64,000 bases of DNA from Linnemannia elongata. Taxonomy: Eukaryota; Mortierellomycota; Mortierellomycetes; Mortierellales; Mortierellaceae. The DNA lies in contig JAXBDG010000010.1 of NCBI GenBank assembly GCA_036320915.1, forward strand, positions 1,302,001 through 1,366,000, read 5' to 3'. This document shows, one piece after another, positions 22,860-32,615 of the stretch (position 1 is its first letter; every line of letters begins with the position of its first letter). The notes under the pieces were generated by a model. It did no database searches. It was not told the DNA's origin and saw nothing but the letters and a program-made list of their open reading frames with translations. Made by a program: the position numbers and the translations under genes.

Positions 22860-25800
22860 GGTATGTAAGGATGTATGTGTCAACGAAGGAAGGAGTAAAG
22901 TAGATGAAAGTGAGAATGTGAGGGAATGGAGATATGAAAAGGAGGGTGGGGGAGGTAAACAAAGAAGAGTAGAAACGAAGGAAGAGGAGTAAGAAAAAGG
23001 GCAAAGGATAAAGGCCAAAGTCAAAAGAAAAAAAAAGAGAAGAGAAGAAAAAGAAAAGAGAAGGAAGTAAGGAAGAAGCAAAAAAACAGGGGTTGTTGAA
23101 AAAGACAAAAAAAAAAAAAAAAAAAAGGGAAAATAGGGAAAAGAGAAATAAGGCAGATAAGTCAGAGGGTGGACTGAGGACCTTATGAGTTAGTGAAGAA
23201 GGGCAATCACATCAACAAAAACCCTTTTGAGCAGCAACAACCAAAGATAAACACAAACAAAAACGAACGAGCATCAAATCAACAAATGACACCAGTCAGA
23301 CAGGTCCGTCTCGGGTTTGTGCGACTCAAAAAAGACCATGACCTAGAAGGGAGGGTGAAAAGAAGTCGACGGGATTCTGAGGGACAAAGGGGACGAAGGG
23401 CGAATGAAGGAAGAACAAGGGGAGTGGTTTTTTGGGTCGACGAATGGGCCTGGTCTGGTCTATCTCTCTCTCGATGTCACTATTTCACACACTCACACAT
23501 ACATACGGATTGTATCTCTCGCTCTCTCCGCTCTCTCTTGCTGTTGCCCCCCTGCGGCAAATGTTGCTGCTGCTGCTGCTACTGTTGCTGCTGTTGTTGT
23601 TGACTCGTCTCTCTTTACCAACTTTAAAATCAAATGCCATTAACAGCTTGTTTCCTACTTTTTTAAGAAAAAAAAATGAGTGTGAGAGGATTAGGCAACC
23701 AACCAGCCATTCATTCATTCATTAGAGCGACAATTATACCTCGAAGAAGGATAAGGAAAAGGGACAGTGGCAGAGATGCTTATCCGCCCCGTATCTGCCG
23801 AGGGTACCATGGACAGTAGTACCTCTTTGCTATTCAGTGGTATTCAATAGTATTTCCTACTTTTCCGAGACGTAGAAGGTTTAAACCATGGGTATTGATC
23901 AAATCATTTATTTTACTTTTAGGCACTCAACCGATCACTTGTTGTCTCTCACCAACCATCAACTATGAACTCTACTAAACGTCCATTGCCAACGTAGACG
24001 GCAGCAAACATGTCCTTGTATTTGCAGCCGACTCGTCGATGTATGCTCATGTCAATAAAGAAAACACAAATGGCCTGACTACAACAACAACAGCGGAAAA
24101 AAAAGCATATGCGTCTGCAGTGTAAGAGAGTGAGAGCGCGGATATGTTGATTGGGGCATCTGTTTGGGTCAACCTGTGGTATGGCATAGCAAACAACAAG
24201 CAACAGGACAAAGAGGAGAAAAGGCATGAGGTGAAGGAGGTATGTGTGCGGATGTACGCAGCGGCAGCAGAAGCACCCCCTGCACATTGCACATTGTTGT
24301 TCGACAGACAGCGACAACGCATCTGGTCATTTTGCTCATTGCGAGGGGGGACACTCGGATCCATAGACCGATGCAAAGCAAGGACGACATGATGCGTGAT
24401 TGTTTTTAGCGACAACAACGAGACAACTCTTTCAATCGATTTGGATAGAAAGCAAAGATGGATGAGCCCTCTCCCTTTCTGGCAGTTTGGCATGGACAGA
24501 CAGGTAGGTGTTCTGGATACGATACCTGTCGGGCAACGTACAAAACCCAGCCAAGTGGGACCTCGGTTCTGGATGAACGAGAGCCAATCGAGCAGAAAAG
24601 ACGGCGTCAGGTGCAAGGTCACTCCTGGTTGGTGAACCCTATGTATCTATGTATGTATAGACAGGCAATTGTGAGCCTGCTATCTCTTATGTTGCCCTAC
24701 TTTTTTCTGATGGATAAGAACATTACAAAAGGATATCCAAGACAAAGAAGAGGCCACTTCTTCCTTCGTTCTTGGTTCTTGACAGACCCAGGTCACATGC
24801 CCATGGTTTCTTTGATTTGAAATACGTCTGTGTCCGTCCTCTCTACTTTCTTATTCATTCAATTCTTCAAAACGAAAATTCTTGCAGTGAATGGTCCACA
24901 GCTGACATAACCACTATCTGTTGTAATTGGACGCTTTTTTTCCGCTCTTCGTCGTTTCGATGGCAACTTCGATGTCCTTTCAATCGAACCGCTGGATCTC
25001 ACCAATGAGTAATGAAATGACAAGTCCTGGACCACGCACAAACACAACATCAACAACCAACAAACGCACCCCCCTTTTTTTTCTTTCTTGTCTCTTGTCC
25101 TCCCAAACCATTTGTTGTGCAGGGGCTCGGTTGTTCATCTTGTCGTCTTTAATGAAATTCTCCTTGGTTGGTTGGAAGATCAGGTATCCAAGTCAAAGTA
25201 GCATTAACCTCCTCTCCTTGGTTCAAGTCTAGATCATGGATCCACGGATAAGGCCAAAAGGAAATGATGGGGCCTAAATGGATTGAGGAGACAGAGAATG
25301 AGTGAGGTAAGTGAGCCAAAAAAAAATGGACTGGCCACCAAGTGCTAGGCCTTCATTATGTCTCCCTGCTTTCATATCCAACACCCCACTTTCGCCGAAT
25401 GACCGAGAAAGAACAGACAAATTTAGGCTGAACAAGCGGTGGCCGAGGCTTTTCAAAGATCGGGGCCTTCGATCATGAATAGACAAATGATGACACTCTC
25501 CTTTCCCTTCTCTCGCTTTGCTCCTTTTTCATTATTCTCCTTCACCCAGTTGTTATGTTTTCCTTGTTTTTTGTTTTCTATTTTTTAATCTCCTTAACAG
25601 GTGGACGCGTGTGCATCACTTTTCAATGTTCTCTGTTTGTTTGTTCTGCTGGTCACCTTGACAAATGACCTCTGATCTTCTGAGAGCATACTTTTCTGTC
25701 TGTTCTTATCCCTGTCGTTACGTTGTTTGTTTTGTTGGTGTTCTGTTGTGTTTGTTTGTTTGCTACTGTTTTCTTTGCCGGAGAGATTGAAAAAACTGCT

Positions 25801-27803
25801 CCACAGATACTTAAACAGATGATGCATGCAAATCGGACAGAAAACACACAGGCAGAAAAGAGAGCAAGGGTCGGTTGAGGGTGAGGGAGCAGGGGGACAT
25901 GGCGGGGTAAGGGCAGTGCAGAAACAAGTTTTTCGAAAGGCATGCACAAAAAAGAAAAGATGATGCAAAGGCGACATTAACAAGAATACCTTTCACCTCT
26001 CTTCTCTCTCTTTCCCTTCTTGCGTGCCGTATTTACTTCGCGCCACTTTCAATCTGGGGGTTTTTTTTCTTTCTTTTGGCATTGTCTGTCTGTGTCTCTG
26101 TTTTGTTTTGCCTTTTGGACAGGAGGATACATGAACAAAGGTACTTCTCACACACAGATACACCTCCGCCTCTCTTTTTCTTTGAAGCATCTCGAAAGTC
26201 AAGAGTAGGAAGCAGTAAACAGGAATATTGTTGTTTTGCCTTTGTTGTGTAAAGAACAGACGAATGCATCTGTGTGGTGCGCTTCAAAATATCAACAAGC
26301 TGCCGAATACTCGAGATATATCTGCCGCTTAGGGTCCGTGTTGTCAGTCCAGCCCAGCCCCTCTGCTCCCGCCCTCGCCTCACCTTACCTCTTCCCTCCT
26401 CTTCCCTCGCTATCCCATCAAATCGACAGCAAGGTTTTCTTCCAAATAAGCTTGCTCGAGCAGTAACTTATGTGTCCTTCACCCCTTTCAGTAATTCCTT
26501 CTATTCGCCCTTTTGCCTCCTCACAACGTCTCGTTTCTCCTTTTTTCATTTCTCTATTTTTCTTCATCTATATAAAAGAAATGAATGAAAGAAATGAATG
26601 CAAGAATGAAAAGAAAGCAGGCAGGCTCTCACCCTTGAAGAAATGCTATTTCTTCTTCTGCTTCACCATATGCTTACCAACTTTTGTCGTTGTTCAAAGG
26701 GCAATGGAGAGGGCCGAATGAAAATATAACGATTAGAGAAAGGAGCAGCTCATCCTCGCTGAAGGTTCTCCTTGTTTCTTGCTGTCATTCTATCCCTCTT
26801 TCAAACCTTCCTGTCTTGATGACAATGTCACACAGGACCACGGAAAACGAGAACCACCACGCTTACACCAACTCAAAAAATAAAGACTTTGCCGTTTTGG
26901 CCTTTTTTTCATTTTAGTTCTCCCCCTTTTCGCCTTTTTACCCTTCTTCTCTCGCTCTGTCAATTGCTCGCTATCTCTCTCTTCTCACCTCTTTTGCGCG
27001 CGCGGATTCTCTCTACCCTGCCACGCATTGACGCCTCGCCCCTAAAAACTATGAGACCCAACTTCCCTTTAACGGCTGGTTTGGATTTGTAAAGGAGTTG
27101 TCTATCTGCTCGATAGCCTCGAGTTACAGAAGCGCGGTGAGCAATTATTTGTTCTTGAAACATATACTAAAACATGGCTCCCTTTGTAGTCCGTGTTATG
27201 ACCCCTTCCCCGCCTCCCATCCCTCCCTCATTAACACTTTTGCGAATGCATCCCCCTCTCTCTCACTCACTCTCTCCATCTCTCTATCTTGAATTTCCTA
27301 CCTGCATGTACCAACAAACAAGTAAAAAGGGCTGCTGTTTTTGCTTTGAGCTTTTGTTTTTGTTTGTTTTCTTTAGATCGAAGATGCAAGTATGAACTAT
27401 GTGTGATGGACGGAACGGACGGATGGATGGAGAAACGAATGGAGAAGAAAAATGGACAGTCGCGACATACGAACAGACAGAAAAAAACAAAACAAAGTAA
27501 GACATTTTTTTAGACTTGCCTGGTGCCTTACGCCACATCATTAGCAAACCCATTTCTGTGTATGGATGGATACCTTGGGAGATTTATTAAATTCTGCTGC
27601 ATCCTCCGAGGGGTACGTGAGAGAAAAGATGTGAAGGGAAGAACTGGGCTATGAAGTGATATGAAAGCTATAGTAGTCTATTATGACACGCTTGTTGTTG
27701 GGGAGGAGGTTGGATTGCTAATTAGTTGGTGATATGTTGCTCTAGGAGGTGAGTGAATGGGCTTATGAGAAGTAGTAAGTGGGAGGACGGCGAGACGGCA
27801 AGC
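22519..27803. other. 5.3-kb gene-poor region
   Basis: I find no gene I can support. Simple repeats are frequent: (GTT)n at 22827-22858, oligo-A at 23107-23126, and a CTG/TTG run at 23560-23602. One short minus-strand frame near 25153-25260 looks protein-like (see findings) but has no start or second exon I can join. The region could hold promoter elements, a noncoding RNA or unrecognised short exons. Confidence 0.5.
22827..22858. repeat. (GTT)n microsatellite
   Basis: About eleven uninterrupted GTT units. Confidence 0.9.
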
Positions 27804-28013
27804 TTATTGTTGACTCAATGATCCCTGTGGAGATGGCTGCCAGGAATCCTCTTGGAGCAGTCGTTGCAATGCCTCCTCGAGCTTGTCAGTTTCCAAGGTG
27901 AGGACGACGGGCTGTGGACGGTCATAGGAGGTGGTGCGGGAGATGGTTGGAGACACGGGGGCTGAGGTTGTGTAGTTCTTGGAGTGTCTCTTGGTTTCGT
28001 TCTTGGGCGACAT
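27804..28013 (-). CDS. Small basic protein, possible outlying member of the local small-protein family (69 aa)
   Basis: Intronless frame starting MSPKNETKRHSKNYTTSAP and ending SPQGSLSQQ. Layout matches the family found further right: a basic N-terminus, a Ser/Thr-Pro-rich linker (TSAPVSPTISRTTS), then an acidic helix with a Leu-Glu-Glu-Ala core (DKLEEALQRLLQEDSW). The residues themselves are mostly different, it lacks the M-T-P-E-E-A and G-P-F-I-R signatures, and I see no TATAAAA box at the expected distance. I therefore treat kinship as doubtful. There is no signal peptide, cysteine or membrane segment. It lies on the same strand as all the clear family members. Confidence 0.5.
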   Translation of the reverse strand: MSPKNETKRHSKNYTTSAPVSPTISRTTSYDRPQPVVLTLETDKLEEALQRLLQEDSWQPSPQGSLSQQ

Positions 28014-28139
28014 TGTATGTGAAATGACTTGCGGAAGTAAATTTTGTCTCGTTTGTGTTCCCTTTTTCTGAGGGCGAGCAGTGGTATTTAATCGTAATTG
28101 ATCTTTTGGTGAATTGGAAGAGATTCTTGGCGTGTTCGA

Positions 28140-28174
<35 letters not shown>

Positions 28175-28985
28175 TTTATTTGTTTGTGTGACCTGAGTGA
28201 GGAGGGGGGGGGGGAGTGGAAGTGTGATGATACTAAGGGTCCTTCCTTTGCACTGCGCCAAGCTTGATAATTGTCACTGAGGGAGGATAAGAGAGGAGTG
28301 AGAATCAGACATCGCATGGAAAAGTAGATAACGCGCAGGGCACGGTGGCTCGGTGGCACGGTGGTTTGATTTTTGGAGGCAGCAACATTACTTCTAGGCA
28401 GTAAAGCTGTGAAGTGGCCAAGGGAACTCTAAAAGGACGCCGCATTTATGCCATTCAGGAACGGCTGTTGTAGAGTGGAAGGTTGAGGTAAAATAGGGGG
28501 TGCATGAAAGTACGATACAGGGGCGCAGATACCAAGAAAGGGTCTGCCTTCATTGACCATGCATACGTTTCCTCGGACTGAGTCTCAAATAGAAGAGCTG
28601 AACAAGAATGATACATATGCCTTCGACTCGCACAGACAGGCAGGCTATCCAACCATCGTGTGAGATTGCAAGGAAGGGGGAAAGACATCGTCCACAGAAA
28701 AAGACAACACCAAATGACCTCAGGCGTCACAAAGCTCCCATCCGATGGAAAGGGCTGTTTACGAACACTCGAAACAAACATCCCCCTCCTTCCCTGTCGC
28801 TCTTTGCCCTTTTCACAACACGATAATGGGACCACAACACCTGTCATAGTCAACAACCTGACCCATGCCTTTTGTTTTCTTGCCTTCGATCCGCTCTTCT
28901 TCTCTAATCTCTTTTCAATCTGACACCATATTCGTCGCCCACACTGTAACCACTCTCTTCTATCATTCTCTCGCTAATTCTCACA
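28014..28985. other. Intergenic region with (TG)n repeat
   Basis: No gene supported. A (TG) run occupies 28142-28172 and an oligo-G run lies at 28203-28214. Confidence 0.5.
28142..28172. repeat. (TG)15 microsatellite
   Basis: Uninterrupted TG dinucleotides in the presumed 5' flank of the small gene at 27804-28013. Confidence 0.95.
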
Positions 28986-29370
28986 ATGCAACTCAAGTTC
29001 TTGGCCACCCCCATCGTCCTAGTCGTTCTCACGTGATCAAGACCCCAAGGTTTCCGCAATACCACTCAACGACAGATTGTCACTACGGACAGAGCGGGTA
29101 CAATACAGCCTTTACTCTGAAACCGGGGGACCACTCAACAGCGGTGTATACCCTTTTTTCGCTCTCGCAAACCACCCTGTTCTTACTCCTCCTCCACCCA
29201 TCGACACACTTCAGTTCGCTCTGACGACGGCTGATTTTAACAAAGTGATCACTCAGTACCGATGCTCCAGGACGGGCGATTGGTACGCCAATTGGACCCA
29301 TCCGACCACAGGCGATATATTAATGGATTCTTCTTTACGCTCTTTTGCCCTGATCACATTTAATTTTTAG
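28986..29370 (+). CDS. Possible small secreted protein, frame broken or split by a 43-nt intron
   Basis: An ATG at 28986 opens a signal-peptide-like stretch, MQLKFLATPIVLVVLT, that hits TGA at once. Protein-like sequence then continues in another frame to a TAG at 29368-29370 and includes ETGGPLNSGVYPFFALANHP and QYRCSRTGDWYANWTH. Two readings fit. Either a 43-nt intron (29033-29075, GTGATC donor, CTCAAC branch-like site, CGACAG acceptor) restores one frame in phase 2, or the gene carries a one-base frameshift and is a pseudogene. Protein-like composition appears to start before the proposed acceptor (DPKVSAIPLNDR), which favours a frameshift. The mature part would be about 95 residues. I recognise no family. 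Confidence 0.4.
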
Positions 29371-29585
29371 ACAGCGTAACGGTAGCTTGTATGGTAAGTC
29401 AAGGAAGTAAAATATCATGATGTCGACTAAATATATAACGCAGAGAAGCAATACATTTTTTTTGGTGTTGATGAAGCAGGGTTTTTTTTATTGTACAGTG
29501 CAGAATTGGTGTTACAAGAGGGTGAATGTGGGTATTGCTTGTTTCAGCTACATGGGTCGCTGAGCCAAAAGAAGAGGGTCGACTC

Positions 29586-29774
29586 TTAGCGGATACAGGG
29601 ACCGGTCGAGGCATTGGTCATCATGTTGTGCGAGATCTTGTAGAGGGCCTCTTCGGGGGTCATCTTGGTACCGGTGGAGTCACGGATGGTTTGCATCGAG
29701 GTGCGAGGGGTTTGGGCTGGAGTCGAGGCAGCAGAAGAGGTCTTGTTCTTGTTGGAGTGCTTGAAGAGAGACAT
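29586..29774 (-). CDS. Small-protein family, member 1 (62 aa)
   Basis: Intronless, 62 residues, beginning MSLFKHSNKNKTSSAASTP. Order of parts: a basic amphipathic start (1-11), a Ser/Ala/Thr-Pro linker with two T-P pairs and a basic R-x-S (12-32), the core KMTPEEALYKISHNMM (about 37-52), and an end G-P-C-I-R. There is no signal peptide or membrane helix. The T-P/S-P and R-x-S sites could be phosphorylated, but that is inference. It differs from the copy at 31762 at about four residues (H6 for R, S-T for A-S in the linker, C60 for F) and lies in a duplicated segment that includes its promoter. A TATAAAAA box lies 143-150 bp upstream. Function unknown. Repeated preservation of the frame in five paralogues is the best sign it is a real gene. 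Confidence 0.8.
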   Translation of the reverse strand: MSLFKHSNKNKTSSAASTPAQTPRTSMQTIRDSTGTKMTPEEALYKISHNMMTNASTGPCIR

Positions 29775-29916
29775 AGTTGGCTTGAGTGTTTCTAGGAGTA
29801 TGTGGAGAGTGATGGTTGAGGGTTGGCTGGGTAGGCTTGAGGCTGGTTGCTTTTGTTGCGTTTGTTGCTTTGAGAATGTGTTTGATGATGAGAAAAAAAG
29901 AGGGGATGGTCGCGTC

Positions 29917-29924
29917 TTTTTATA
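29917..29924 (-). promoter_or_regulatory. TATA box of small-family member 1
   Basis: TATAAAAA on the minus strand inside the shared context CAGGTATAAAAAGACGCG, 143-150 bp upstream of the ATG. Confidence 0.65.
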
Positions 29925-30305
29925 CCTGTTCGTCCCTTCATAATTGTGGAATCTGCAACACTTTGAAAGTCAGAGGGACAAGATTTTGTCATCTTGGTAG
30001 AAGCAGACGTAAACCTTAGTCAGATTAGACGCCGCCAAGTATAAGGCCAAGCAAAGGAAAAAAGAGTGTCTCTCGTCCATGTAAAATCAAGTTGGACCAT
30101 TGTTGTTACTGCCAAGAGAGTAGAAAGATTTAGAGTTGGCCCTGGCAGGGCCATGATGTCAATTGAAAACACAAAACATACTTCTCTACCCGTTCACGTC
30201 GCCGCACACTTTAAAAATATTCTCCGACGCAACGCCATCCGTCCGCAGTATAAACTGAGGGAGAATGAGCGTCATTCACCGATCCTTTCCTAAAGGAGAT
30301 AGCTT

Positions 30306-30916
30306 ATGCGTGTGGTTGTGTGTAATTCGACACATCGATCCTTCTTTGGCTCAAATGAGGGAGGGGGAACAAAAAAAAAAAAGTAATTAATTGCTCTGCG
30401 TCACGATTGACCAGGCGTATTTATGAACGTTTCATGAACACCCCACAAGTCAAGTTACACATTCATGGCACGGATACTTTTAGGGTAACAAAGGACACTT
30501 GCCAAAACGTCCATGGAGTGAAAGGAAAAAAGGGTGCTTGGCACATGCTAGTTCTTCTATTTTCTTCTACAGCGGAGCAGTAAAAGTCAACGATGTATCA
30601 CTGGTCGACTTTGAACTCATGGCTAGAAAAGGACCTGTCCATAACATCATCCACAGGAGGCCAAAGGGAGACTCCGCAAGCAGATAGAGGGTATGTCAGG
30701 TGGCGCCTTTTTTCTTTTTTCTTTCTTGTTTTTCGTTTGTTGATCCTTTGTTTTGGTACATATGAAGCAATAGTAAACAAGGGACGTAGAATATGAGAGA
30801 AAAATGGGTCGGGATGCTTTAAAGTTGTACAAGGTGAAGAGGAAATGGGATGCCGGGGTATATATATACATGATTGAGAGGAGTAAGAGAGAAACGAGTT
30901 CTCATCAGTAAGTGTC
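30306..30916. other. Intergenic region between small genes
   Basis: No gene supported. A TATATATATA-like stretch at 30858-30867 lies just 3' of the next small gene. Confidence 0.5.
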
Positions 30917-31102
30917 TTAACGGACACACACTCCGGCAGCAGTAAAGGTCAGCTTGTTATGTGCGATCTTGTAGATGGCTTGCTCTGGGGTCAACTTGAC
31001 ATCCGACGATCTTGAGCTCTGCATGGATGCGCGAGGGGTCTGGGCAGGGGAGGAAGCAGCCGAGGCGGACTTGTTCTTGTTGGATCGCTTGAAGAAGGAC
31101 AT
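30917..31102 (-). CDS. Small-protein family, member 2 (61 aa)
   Basis: Intronless. It starts MSFFKRSNKNKSASAASSP and keeps the basic start and the S-P/T-P linker (SSPAQTPRASMQ). The core reads KLTPEQAIYKIAHNKL and the end GVCVR. It is clearly a paralogue of the copies on either side but diverged: the core substitutions are conservative (E to Q, L to I) while the segment before the end (TFTAAG) has changed. The surrounding DNA is not alignable with the 29.6/31.8-kb duplication beyond the coding and proximal promoter region, so this copy arose from an older event. A TATAAAA box lies about 130-136 bp upstream of the ATG. Function unknown. Confidence 0.78.
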   Translation of the reverse strand: MSFFKRSNKNKSASAASSPAQTPRASMQSSRSSDVKLTPEQAIYKIAHNKLTFTAAGVCVR

Positions 31103-31761
31103 TGTTGGCGTGTAAGTGTGAATGTAGGTTAGGTTGTTATTGATGGTCTTGGGAAGTGTTGCTTGACTGGCTTTGTTTGTTTGATGATGGTGAAGAAAAA
31201 AAAAAGAAGATTGAGTGTATTTCCTGACGCCTTTTATACCTTTGCACGGAATGTATAAAACGAAAAGAAGGTTGCTGAGTTACTGCGCGTCGTGCTTAGG
31301 ACTAACAGTACTATGATCAGTGTTGGTTCTCATTCGCTTATGAACCATACTGGTCTCAAATGAATCTCAGACAGAATCGGTCCCCCATGTTATTTTTTTG
31401 CCGCAGTATGGACAAGTGGCCAGCGGGGCGAAAAAGGCACTGGAGTCCTTGGAGCTCCATTTATGACTGCAATCGCATAAGTACTTTTGAACAAACAGGG
31501 ATCCAACATAGGTTATCTAGGAACAATGAACGTCTTTATGGCACTGCTTAACACGGGTGATAAAAAATTTAGGAATTACCGTGCTCTAAAACACTGAGAA
31601 CAAAATTGTCAGGCCTCACAGCGCATTCGTCAACAATAAATGATTGTTACAAGATTAAAGGATATGCTGTTTATTGTACAAGATGAATTGATTTAAATGC
31701 AAGTGAGTGGAGGGTATGGTGGTGTCGGCTAGGTGGGTCGCCGATTCAAGGGGTCATCCCT
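31103..31761. other. Promoter of small-family member 2 and spacer
   Basis: Apart from the TATA box at 31232-31238, I see nothing I can name. Frames on either strand are short and chance-like. Confidence 0.5.
31232..31238 (-). promoter_or_regulatory. TATA box of small-family member 2
   Basis: TATAAAA on the minus strand in the context AAAGGTATAAAAGGCG, about 130-136 bp before the ATG. Confidence 0.6.
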
Positions 31762-31950
31762 CTAGCGGATAAAGGGTCCAGTCGAGGCATTGGTCATCAT
31801 GTTGTGCGAGATCTTGTAGAGGGCCTCCTCGGGGGTCATCTTGGTACCGGAGGCATCACGGATGGTTTGCATCGAGGTGCGAGGGGTTTGGGCTGGGGTC
31901 GAGGCAGCAGAAGAGGTCTTATTCTTGTTGGAGCGCTTGAAGAGAGACAT
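31762..31950 (-). CDS. Small-protein family, member 3 (62 aa)
   Basis: Intronless, starting MSLFKRSNKNKTSSAASTP, with linker TPAQTPRTSMQTIRD, core KMTPEEALYKISHNMM and end STGPFIR. This is probably closest to the family consensus. It is the second copy of the duplicated 720-bp segment. The stop TAG is reached right after FIR. The copy is intact, as is its twin at 29586, so both were probably kept by selection or duplicated recently. It lies downstream of, and on the same strand as, the F-box gene at 32616-34853. Function unknown. Confidence 0.82.
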   Translation of the reverse strand: MSLFKRSNKNKTSSAASTPAQTPRTSMQTIRDASGTKMTPEEALYKISHNMMTNASTGPFIR

Positions 31951-32085
31951 GGTTGGCTTGAGTGTTTCTAGGAGTATGTGGAGAGTGATGGTTGAGGGTT
32001 GCTTGAGTAGGCTGGTTGCTTTTGTTGCGTTTGTTGCTTTGAGAATGTGTTTGATGATGAGAAAAAAAGAGGGGATGGTCGCGTC

Positions 32086-32093
32086 TTTTTATA
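32086..32093 (-). promoter_or_regulatory. TATA box of small-family member 3
   Basis: TATAAAAA on the minus strand in the same context as copy A (CAGGTATAAAAAGACGCG), 136-143 bp upstream of the ATG. Confidence 0.65.
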
Positions 32094-32615
32094 CCTGTTC
32101 GTCCCTTCATAATTGCGGAATCCGCAACACTTTGAAAGTCAGAGGGACGAGATTTTGTCATCTTGGCAGAAGCAGACGTAAACCTTAGTCAGATTAGACG
32201 CCGTCAAGTATTTGGCCAAGCAAAGGAAAAAGACTGTCTCTCGTCCATGTAAAATCAAGTTGGATCCTTGTTGTTGCTGCCAAGAGAGTAGAAAGATTTA
32301 GAGTTGGCACTGCCAGGGCCATGATGTCAATGGAACACATACAAACAAACACACTTCGCACCCTGTTCGTTCTGTTCATGTCGCTTCACCTTTGACTAGT
32401 ATTCTCCGACGCTGCTCCATTCATCCGCAGTACGAGCTGAGAGGGATGAGCGCCATCTACCCATCCTTTACTAAAGGAGATAATGCGTCCTTCTGTCCCC
32501 GTTCCATCCTCAGTTCCCAGCAAAGATATCTCAAACGAACATCAGCCAATTATGAAGAAAAGGTGTTGGTTGATTTGATTTGTTTTGTTTTACAAGGTGC
32601 TCAGAAAAATAAGGA

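Larger units (their letters stand above)
29586..30305. repeat. Duplicated segment, copy A (about 720 bp)
   Basis: Near-identical by eye to 31762-32485. The similarity covers the whole small gene, its leader, the TATA region and about 380 bp further upstream, ending at a shared CTAAAGGAGATA. Small indels and scattered substitutions separate the copies, and divergence rises toward the upstream end. Confidence 0.9.
31762..32485. repeat. Duplicated segment, copy B (about 720 bp)
   Basis: Partner of 29586-30305; same orientation. The copy has a short deletion in the leader (GGTTGCTTGAGTAGGCTGG versus the longer version in copy A) and scattered substitutions, otherwise collinear. Confidence 0.9.

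Noticed and set aside
24047..24622. 191-codon minus-strand frame in the gene-poor region
   Set aside because: Cys/Phe/Ser-rich with no recognisable domain and no splice or start support; I judged it non-coding.
28320..28400. Possible tRNA-like GC-rich stretch (repeated GGTGGC/GGCACGGTGG)
   Set aside because: I could not form the four stems, and no A/B box pair at tRNA spacing is evident. It is a short imperfect repeat.
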